This document shows, piece by piece, positions 9,634 through 16,197 of a stretch of DNA of 64,000 nt (its first letter is position 1; every line of letters begins with the position of its first letter). The notes under the pieces were generated by a model that had not been told where the DNA came from, did no database searches, and saw only the letters and a program-made list of their open reading frames with translations. The stretch comes from Pseudomonas tumuqii. Lineage in GTDB: Bacteria > Pseudomonadota > Gammaproteobacteria > Pseudomonadales > Pseudomonadaceae. The translations under genes and the position numbers were made by a program. The stretch is from assembly GCF_013184545.1 (NCBI RefSeq), contig NZ_JAAOJA010000003.1, positions 495,040 to 559,039 of the forward strand, read 5' to 3'.

Positions 9634-11706
9634 ATGTCTCGGGTCCGGCAATTGCTGTTCGGTCTTGCTTCAAGCTCGGCATTCTATTCTGGCGTAGTGC
9701 CAGCCTTGGGGCTGGGCGAGATCACCCTGCATTCGGCGTTGAATCAGCCGCTGGAGGCGGAAATTGAACTCTTGGAAGTCGCCGATCTGTCCAGCAGTGA
9801 TCTGTTGGTGCGACTGGCATCTGCCGATGCATTCAGCCGCTCTGGCGTCGATCGCTTGTTCTTTCTCAACGATCTGCGTTTCACCCCTTTGCTGCGAGGC
9901 GGCAACAGTGTGATTCGTGTGGTGTCGAGTCAGCCGGTGCGCGAGCCTTATTTGAACTTCATCGTCGAAGTGGCGCGGCCCAATGGTGCGCTGCTGCGCG
10001 AATACACCCTGCTGCTCGATCCGCCCGGTTCATCGGCCTACCGTACCGTCGCGGCCGTGCCTGAGGTGCGCGCAGCGTCCACGCCGCCGGTGGTTGCGGC
10101 AGCGTCAGCAACTGCCGCTGCGCCGCGCGTCATGCCGGTCGCCGAAGCAGGGGTGCGGTATCGGGTCGTCAGTGGCGACAGCCTGTGGAAGATCGCCGCA
10201 GACTTGCGCGTTGCCGGTAGTCAGGCATCGCAGCAGGCGTTGATGCGCGATATCCACGCACTCAATCCGCAGGCATTCAGTGCTGGTGATATCAACCGCC
10301 TGCGGGCCGGGGCCGACCTGTTGCTCCCGGACGCCGCCCAGGCGCTCGGTGCACCGCTCGCCAGCGTCAGTGCTGATGGCGCTGCCAGCGCCAGCATGCA
10401 GCCCCTGGCGCCCGGTGAGCCGCCAGTCGATGCGCAGGCCGAACAGATGGCACAAATACAGCGGCGCCTGGATCAGGAGCTGCTCAGTCAGGCCGAGGAA
10501 ACGCTCAAGCTGCAACAGAGCATCACCGATCTGCAGGCGCAGTTGCAGCAGTTGCAGACACAGATGGGCGACAAGGATCAGCAATTGGCCGAGTTGCAAA
10601 CCCAGTTGGTGGAGCGGCCCGCGCTCGTCCAGTCGTCTCCGGCACCTGCCGCCGCAGAGCCTCCGCTGGTTGAGCTGAGCGAGTCAGGCGAGGCGTCGAG
10701 CCGCAACTGGTTCGGCGCCGCTTTGGCTGCGCTGGTCGTGCTGCTGGTGGGTTTGTTCGGGCTGTTCTGGCGCAAGCGGCGTTCGCTGGCAGCGCCAGAT
10801 CAACCGGCTCAGCCAGTTCCCGGGCCTGCGGCTAACATGCCCGAGCCAATTGCGCCGCCGCTGCGCAGCGTTCCTTTGGTCGCTCGTGTCGATCAGGCAC
10901 CGGCAGCTGTAACCAATCCAGTCGACGCATTGGAAGGCGCGAATATCTATATTGCCTATGGCCGCTTCGGTGAGGCTGCAGTGATCCTGCGCAAGGCGCT
11001 GGATGCTCAGCCAGAGCGCAGTGATATTCGCTTCCGTCTGCTGGAAGTGTTGGCCCAGCAGGGCAATGCCCGGGCCTTCGCCGAGGAAGAGGCGAGGTTG
11101 CGCGATTCCGGTTTCACTGCGGCGCGTATCGATCAGCTCAAGGCGCGTCATCCCGGGTTGCTCGATGCCCCCGTGGCTGCCGAGACGCTGGACGATGCCG
11201 TGTTGGTGCTGGACGAGGCGCCAGTGCAAGCGGATGAGGTGCTGGAGGATGATTTCCAGCTCAATCTGGATGATTTGTCGCTGGATGCGGATTGGGATCT
11301 GGTCAGCCCATTTCCAACCAGCATGCGTAAGAAGGGTGCCGCCTCGGCACCGGAGTTTTCCGCGCGTGACGAGGTGCCGGAGTCTTTTGAGTTGGCGGGC
11401 AATCGCGATGCGCGCAGTCCCTTCGCCCAGTCGATGCTGGTTGAAGAAGCATCGGCAGACGACTGGTTGCACGACGATCTGGCCGAAGGCTTCCTCGATC
11501 AACCCCTTGCCGATGGCAGCGGCCTGATGCACGACCTCGACCAGTTGGCCGGCAGTCATGATAACCTGGCCAAACTCAACCTGGCACTGGCCTACATCGA
11601 TCAGGGCAGCCTGGAAAGCGCGTGTAATATCCTCAATGAAGTCATCAACGATGGGGATGACGAACAGAAGCAGGAAGCCCGCGAGCTGTTGGCGAAAATT
11701 GCCTGA
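9634..11706 (+). CDS. FimV-family LysM/TPR inner-membrane protein
   Basis: The protein has 690 residues from the ATG at 9634 (GGGAGA lies 6 bases upstream; a GTG 6 bases earlier is too close to it). In order: a signal-like N-terminus, a periplasmic FimV N-terminal domain (GEITLHSALNQPLEAEIELL), a LysM peptidoglycan-binding domain (about 174-233, VVSGDSLWKIA), a coiled coil rich in Gln and Leu, and one TM helix (about 358-377). An acidic cytoplasmic part with TPR-like segments ends in the FimV C-terminal motif. FimV proteins organise polar type IV pili and cyclase activity. The canonical fimV usually lies upstream of truA, which is absent here, and is longer, so this is probably a second FimV-like paralogue. 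Confidence 0.85.
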   Translation: MSRVRQLLFGLASSSAFYSGVVPALGLGEITLHSALNQPLEAEIELLEVADLSSSDLLVRLASADAFSRSGVDRLFFLNDLRFTPLLRGGNSVIRVVSSQPVREPYLNFIVEVARPNGALLREYTLLLDPPGSSAYRTVAAVPEVRAASTPPVVAAASATAAAPRVMPVAEAGVRYRVVSGDSLWKIAADLRVAGSQASQQALMRDIHALNPQAFSAGDINRLRAGADLLLPDAAQALGAPLASVSADGAASASMQPLAPGEPPVDAQAEQMAQIQRRLDQELLSQAEETLKLQQSITDLQAQLQQLQTQMGDKDQQLAELQTQLVERPALVQSSPAPAAAEPPLVELSESGEASSRNWFGAALAALVVLLVGLFGLFWRKRRSLAAPDQPAQPVPGPAANMPEPIAPPLRSVPLVARVDQAPAAVTNPVDALEGANIYIAYGRFGEAAVILRKALDAQPERSDIRFRLLEVLAQQGNARAFAEEEARLRDSGFTAARIDQLKARHPGLLDAPVAAETLDDAVLVLDEAPVQADEVLEDDFQLNLDDLSLDADWDLVSPFPTSMRKKGAASAPEFSARDEVPESFELAGNRDARSPFAQSMLVEEASADDWLHDDLAEGFLDQPLADGSGLMHDLDQLAGSHDNLAKLNLALAYIDQGSLESACNILNEVINDGDDEQKQEARELLAKIA

Positions 11707-11750
11707 AGGCATGCGTCAAGCCTGTCACTAGCTGATCGGGGCTTCATCTA

Positions 11751-11789
11751 AAAGGCCCGCTTACCTGCGCAAGGTAAGCGGGCCTTTTT
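11751..11789. terminator. Strong terminator after the FimV-family gene
   Basis: The arms GGCCCGCTTACC and GGTAAGCGGGCC form a 12-base perfect stem, with AAA on the left and TTTTT on the right. It should work for the plus strand, perhaps in both directions. Confidence 0.9.
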
Positions 11790-11845
11790 ACGTTGCAAGC
11801 CGGGACGGGGTTATCATCTTTCTTTTTGCGTAGGCAGAGTGGTTT

Positions 11846-12139
11846 ATGTCCAGCAGCAAGGTAGAAGTGACCATCACCTATTGCAGTCAGTGCCAATGGC
11901 TGTTGCGTGCGGCCTGGCTGGCCCAGGAACTGCTGTCGACCTTCGCCGATGATCTCGGCAAGGTCAGCCTGCAGCCCGGCACCGGCGGGGTGTTTCGCGT
12001 CACCTGTGATGGCGTGCAGCTCTGGGAACGCAAGGCCGACGGTGGTTTTCCCGAAGCCAAGGTGCTCAAGCAGCGCTTGCGCGACTTGATCGATCCGGCG
12101 CGGGATCTTGGTCACAATGATCGTTCGAACGGCGCCTGA
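11846..12139 (+). CDS. SelT/SelW/SelH (Rdx) family thioredoxin-like protein
   Basis: The protein has 97 residues. A beta strand (VEVTITY) leads into the redox motif Cys13-Ser-Gln-Cys16, followed by the RAAWLAQELL helix and the GVFRVTCDG and FPEAKVLKQRLRDLI segments typical of Rdx proteins. These are thioredoxin-fold proteins related to mammalian selenoprotein W. Here both active positions are ordinary cysteines and no UGA selenocysteine codon is used. The substrate in bacteria is unknown. It is a single gene after a strong terminator. Confidence 0.85.
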   Translation: MSSSKVEVTITYCSQCQWLLRAAWLAQELLSTFADDLGKVSLQPGTGGVFRVTCDGVQLWERKADGGFPEAKVLKQRLRDLIDPARDLGHNDRSNGA

Positions 12140-12301
12140 TCGCTCGGTCAGCTTTAGTGCTTGCGGACTTGCTCTCCAGCCGCCTAGGCGCTAGGGTTTC
12201 CGGCTCGCTCAGTCTAGCCATCAGGATGTTGGAATCTTAGTGAAAACCTCGCCAGAAACCTGTTTGCAATTGTCTGTTCGACCGCCCCGGGCCGGCGCAA
12301 A

Positions 12302-13465
12302 TTGAACGCGCCGTCTAGAGCCCTGCTATTGCTGGCGTTGGTGGTCGCGGCGATCAATCTGCGCCCCGGGATCACCTCGCTGGCGCCGCTCATCGAGCGG
12401 ATTGCCGATGAGCTGGCATTGAGCCGGAGCCTGATCAGCCTGACCACGGCGTTGCCGGTACTGTGCATGGGCTTGCTGGCGCCTTTCGCTCCGCGTCTGG
12501 CGTTGCGGCTGGGGTTGGAGCGTACCGTTGCCGTGTGCATGGGGGTGATCACCGCTGCCTTGCTGATGCGCCTGGCCGGTCGGTCCAGTGTGGTGCTGAT
12601 TGCCAGTGCAGTGCTGCTCGGTGCCGCCATCGCCATTGCCGGGCCCTTGCTGTCTGGCTTTATCAAGCGCCACTTCGCTGGGCAGATGGGCACGGTGGTC
12701 GGCTGGTATTCCCTGAGTATGGCTATTGGCGGCGCCGCTGGTGCCGTGCTGACGGCGCCAGCCGCGCAACTGTTCGGCGACAGTTGGCCGCAGGGGCTGG
12801 CGGTTTGGGCCTTGCCCGCGCTGTTGGGGTCGCTGTTGTGGCTGTGCCTGCCCAATCGGGCGGAGTCCGCGGATGCAGCAGAAGCCGGCAGCGGTTTGCC
12901 ATGGAAGCAGCCGCGGGCCTGGATGATCAGCTGCTTTTTCGCGATTCAGGCAGGGCTGTTCTATGCCCTGGCAACCTGGGCGGTGGCGCGTTACCACGAG
13001 GCAGGCTTGACCCTGCTGCACAGCAATGCGCTGTTCAGTATCTCGATGCTGATGGGCATGCCCAGTGCGTTCCTGCTGCCCTGGTTGGCCCAGCGTTTCG
13101 GCAATCGCTATGCCTTGTTGGTCGCCTGCGGCTTGTTGTCGTCCGTGAGCCTGGCGATGATCACCTTGGTGCCGACCTTCGCGCCGGAATTCTGGGCGGT
13201 CACCATCGGCTTCGGTCTCGGCGGCTCATTTGCCTTGTCCCTGGTGCTGCCGTTGTACGAGGCGGGCTCGCCGCTGGCAGTCAGTCGCTGGACCGCGATG
13301 ATGCTCTGCATGGGCTACAGCATGGCGTGTCTGACGCCGGTGCTGACCGGGCTGGCGCGCGATCTTGCCGGTCACTATCAGTTACCGTTCATGGTGCTGA
13401 CCGGCCTGGCGTTGCTGATGACGGCGCTGGCCTGGGTCATGCGTAACGGCCCGCGCCATGCCTGA
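12302..13465 (+). CDS. MFS transporter of the CynX/NimT family
   Basis: The protein has about 387 residues with 12 predicted TM helices. The CynX/NimT signature AAINLRPGITSLAPLIERI lies in the first helix, and a RFGNRYALL loop starts the second half. Family members include the cyanate transporter CynX and 2-nitroimidazole exporters, but most have no known substrate. The start is uncertain: the best in-frame candidate is TTG at 12302, because no ATG or GTG precedes the first helix in frame. No regulator or enzyme adjoins it to hint at the substrate. Confidence 0.85.
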   Translation: MNAPSRALLLLALVVAAINLRPGITSLAPLIERIADELALSRSLISLTTALPVLCMGLLAPFAPRLALRLGLERTVAVCMGVITAALLMRLAGRSSVVLIASAVLLGAAIAIAGPLLSGFIKRHFAGQMGTVVGWYSLSMAIGGAAGAVLTAPAAQLFGDSWPQGLAVWALPALLGSLLWLCLPNRAESADAAEAGSGLPWKQPRAWMISCFFAIQAGLFYALATWAVARYHEAGLTLLHSNALFSISMLMGMPSAFLLPWLAQRFGNRYALLVACGLLSSVSLAMITLVPTFAPEFWAVTIGFGLGGSFALSLVLPLYEAGSPLAVSRWTAMMLCMGYSMACLTPVLTGLARDLAGHYQLPFMVLTGLALLMTALAWVMRNGPRHA

Positions 13466-13572
13466 TCAGGCGACGGTGAGCCGGCCGGCAAAATGACAAA
13501 GTTCCCCAGCAGTTCCTTTCTCGGCACTCGACGCTGTGGTAGAAGGCAGCCTTGATTTTCTGGAGTACCCGT

Positions 13573-14001
13573 GTGGAGTCCGAATCCATCGTTTATGGCT
13601 GCATTCGCGACTGGCCATCCGCTAGTCCGGCGCAGAGCCGTTTGCGTCGGCAGATCAACCACCAGGTGCTGGGCGAGTTGCCGGCGGGCGAGGCCTGGCC
13701 ATTTCTCGGGCGCGAGATGTTTGCCTGTTGCCAGCAGCCCGGAGAAGGCCTGTACCAGACCCAGGTGATTCACTTCGGCGCCAGTTACCGCGCGGTCGAG
13801 TATGAGTGGAACCTGTGGATCGAGCAGTTCGAGACGCTGCTCAAACGCCTGTATTGGGCCAGCGCCGTGGTGCATCTGGAAACCGAACTGAATGGCACGC
13901 ATACCTTCCGCTGGGAGTCGGACAGCGGTTGCCACAGCCCGCAAGAGGGTGAGCTGCGGGTGCGCTGTGCCTGGGAGCGCGAAGGCGGCGTGCGCGGCTG
14001 A
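13573..14001 (+). CDS. Conserved hypothetical protein
   Basis: The protein has 142 residues from GTG 13573, chosen because TGGAG lies 7 bases upstream; a TTG at 13552 is less likely. It is a soluble mixed alpha/beta protein, rich in Trp, Tyr and Glu (EYEWNLWIEQFETLLKRLYW), with no signal peptide or TM segment. I do not recognise a catalytic motif. It is flanked by a transporter on the same strand and by dacB converging from the right. Codon use is like that of its neighbours, so it is probably a real gene. Confidence 0.65.
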   Translation: MESESIVYGCIRDWPSASPAQSRLRRQINHQVLGELPAGEAWPFLGREMFACCQQPGEGLYQTQVIHFGASYRAVEYEWNLWIEQFETLLKRLYWASAVVHLETELNGTHTFRWESDSGCHSPQEGELRVRCAWEREGGVRG

Positions 14002-14004
14002 GGC

Positions 14005-14047
14005 CGTGGGAAACATTGCCTGCGTCGATGGCGGCTATTTTCCCACG
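14005..14047. repeat. Inverted repeat between convergent genes
   Basis: CGTGGGAAA (14005-14013) pairs perfectly with TTTCCCACG (14039-14047). It lies between the stops of the hypothetical gene and dacB. It resembles the ends of the GTTGTGAAAA family but differs in sequence, so it is kept separate. It may act as a transcription-end hairpin. Confidence 0.45.
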
Positions 14048-14080
14048 CACTGCATGCCGGACAGCCGTCTACCCATGCGT

Positions 14081-15520
14081 TCAGGGTTTGGGTTGGCGAT
14101 ACAGGTCGATCAGTATCTGATCGAGAATCGATGACGCGCCCCAGGGCCGCGGATCATTGAGAATCGCCACCACCGCCCAGCTATTGCCGTTGCGGTCGCG
14201 GCTGTAGCCGGCGATGGCGCGGACATTGTTCAGGGTGCCGGTCTTGATATGCGCCTCGCCGACAAGAGCGGTGCGGTGCAGGCGCTTACGCATGGTGCCG
14301 TCCATGGCCACCAGCGGCATGGAGCTGATGAATTCGGCGGCATAGGGGCTTTTCCAAGCGGCCTGCAGCAGCTGCGCCAGTTCACGTGCGCTGACGCGTT
14401 CGTCACGCGACAGGCCGGAGCCATTCTCGATCACCAGGTGCGGGGCGGTAATGCCTTTGCGCGCCAGCCAGCTACGGATCACTCGCTGCGCTGCCTTGGC
14501 ATCGTCGCCATCGGCCTCGTTGCGGAACTGCGCGCCGAGACTCAGAAACAGCTGACGGGCCATGGTGTTGTTACTGTATTTGTTGATGTCACGGATGATC
14601 TCCACCAGGTCCGGGGAGAAGGCCCGCGCGAGCAGGCGGGCCTTTTTCGGCACATCGGCGAGGCGATCCTTGCCGAGGATCTTGCCGCCCAGTTCCTCCC
14701 AGATCGCCCGCACGGTGCCGGCCGCATAACCGGGGTGGTCGAGCAGGGACAGATAGGTCTGGGCGCTGCAGCCCTCGGTCAGTTTGCCGCTGACGATCAC
14801 GGTGGTGCCGTCGAACTGTTTCACCGGGTTGTAGCGCACATCCGGCCAGCCGGGGCATTTGCCGGCAGGCAAGGCCTTGACCCGATTGTCGATGCGGATC
14901 TCGGCAATCGGTGGCTCGACCGCGATGTGCACTTTGCCGCCGTCGGTGCGCGCGACGAAGCGCAGTGCCTTGAGGTTGACCAGCAAGGCGTCGGGGGTGA
15001 CCAGATACGGTTTGTTGGTGTCGCCACCGTCATCGTTGAAGGTCGGTAGAGCAGGCTGGTTGAAGTGGCTGCGGTCAAGTACCAGGTCGCCGCTTATCTG
15101 GTGCACGCCGTTGGCGCGCAGGTCGCGCAGCAGCAGCCAGAGGCGCTCCATGTTCAGCTTGGGGTCGCCACCGCCTTTGAGGAACAGGTTGCCGTGCAGC
15201 ACGCCGTCTTTCAGCGGGCCGTCGGTGTAGAACTCGGTTTTCCACTGGTGCGTCGGGCCGAGCAGCTCCAGCGCGGCAAAGGTGGTCACCAGCTTCATGG
15301 TCGAGGCCGGATTGACCGACACGTCGGCGTTGAAGAAGGTGCTGGTGCCCGGGCCGGTCAGTGGCAGGGTGACCACCGACAGGGATTGGCTGCTGATCTT
15401 GTTGGCTTTCAGCGATTGCTGGACCTTGGCCGGCAGGCTGCTGTTGACGGCGGCATGCAAGGGCAGGGCGAGCGGCAGGAGCAAACCGGCGATGGCCAGT
15501 TTGCGCAAGGTGTTGATCAT
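14081..15520 (-). CDS. dacB: D-alanyl-D-alanine carboxypeptidase/endopeptidase, PBP4 (DacB)
   Basis: The protein has 479 residues with a cleavable signal peptide (ends near LPLHAA, residue 24). Class C penicillin-binding motifs are present: Ser73-Thr-Met-Lys76 (PASTMKL), the SNN motif (YSNNTMARQ) and KTG (HIKTGTL). The length and the large insert between the first two motifs are those of PBP4. The enzyme removes terminal D-Ala and cuts 4-3 cross-links in periplasmic peptidoglycan. In Pseudomonas its loss is known to induce the AmpC beta-lactamase. yggL diverges upstream, the same pairing as in P. aeruginosa. Confidence 0.95.
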   Translation of the reverse strand: MINTLRKLAIAGLLLPLALPLHAAVNSSLPAKVQQSLKANKISSQSLSVVTLPLTGPGTSTFFNADVSVNPASTMKLVTTFAALELLGPTHQWKTEFYTDGPLKDGVLHGNLFLKGGGDPKLNMERLWLLLRDLRANGVHQISGDLVLDRSHFNQPALPTFNDDGGDTNKPYLVTPDALLVNLKALRFVARTDGGKVHIAVEPPIAEIRIDNRVKALPAGKCPGWPDVRYNPVKQFDGTTVIVSGKLTEGCSAQTYLSLLDHPGYAAGTVRAIWEELGGKILGKDRLADVPKKARLLARAFSPDLVEIIRDINKYSNNTMARQLFLSLGAQFRNEADGDDAKAAQRVIRSWLARKGITAPHLVIENGSGLSRDERVSARELAQLLQAAWKSPYAAEFISSMPLVAMDGTMRKRLHRTALVGEAHIKTGTLNNVRAIAGYSRDRNGNSWAVVAILNDPRPWGASSILDQILIDLYRQPKP

Positions 15521-15767
15521 GGGTAAATACCCTCCAGGCGAGGGGTGGCGATCACGAGCGACATGTGCGGAAGGTTCCGTCGAGGTTTTGCGAATTGCCG
15601 CACATTATGCCCCAAGGTCGTCCTCCTTGCGCCGCTCTGTGACCGGCGTAAATGCTCGCTCTGCTGGTTTGGCTGCACGGCGCCTGTCGCCTGGCTGGCA
15701 GAGAGGCGGGCAATTCGTACGGCAAGCTGCTAAAGTGCCGCGCGTTATCACTTTTGAGGATTGTTCC

Positions 15768-16112
15768 ATGGCTACTAACCGTTCCCGCCGTCTGCGCAAA
15801 AAACTCTGCGTGGATGAATTCCAGGAGCTGGGTTTTGAGCTGAACCTGAACTTCAAAGACGATCTGGCCGAAGAGGCCATTGATGCATTCCTCGATCAGT
15901 TTCTGCGTGACGCCATGACCGCCAACGGTCTTGGTTATGTCGGTGGCGATGACTATGGTCTGGTATGTCTGGCCAAGCGTGGCTCGGTCAGCGAAGAGCA
16001 GCGTGCCCAGGTCGAAGCTTGGTTGAAAGGTCGTGATGAGCTGGTCGACATTACTGTCAGCCCGCTGATGGACGTTTGGTATCCGGACAGCACCATCAAT
16101 ACCCCGGCCTGA
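15768..16112 (+). CDS. yggL: YggL family protein (DUF469), 50S ribosome-associated
   Basis: The protein has 114 residues. The ATG at 15768 is preferred over upstream in-frame starts because GAGGA sits 7 bases before it and the family N-terminus is MATNRSRRLRKKLCVDEFQE. The YggL/DUF469 core follows: ELGFELNL, the acidic helix DDLAEEAIDAFLDQFL and GGDDYGLV. YggL binds the 50S ribosomal subunit in E. coli; its exact role is open. It diverges from dacB with about 250 bases between. Confidence 0.9.
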   Translation: MATNRSRRLRKKLCVDEFQELGFELNLNFKDDLAEEAIDAFLDQFLRDAMTANGLGYVGGDDYGLVCLAKRGSVSEEQRAQVEAWLKGRDELVDITVSPLMDVWYPDSTINTPA

Positions 16113-16197
16113 TGTCCGCCGGCTGGGCATGCAACATGCCTAGCCGTTGCTTCACCGTGCATGCGGGCCTTCGGCTCCCGCCCTTCTGCAAGACCGT

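Noticed and set aside
14005..14047. Further copy of the GTTGTGAAAA family
   Set aside because: Its ends (CGTGGGAAA/TTTCCCACG) resemble the family but none of the interior blocks is present.
15282..15767. Long upstream extension of yggL
   Set aside because: It runs through the dacB 5' region on the other strand; the ATG at 15768 has a ribosome site and the family N-terminus.
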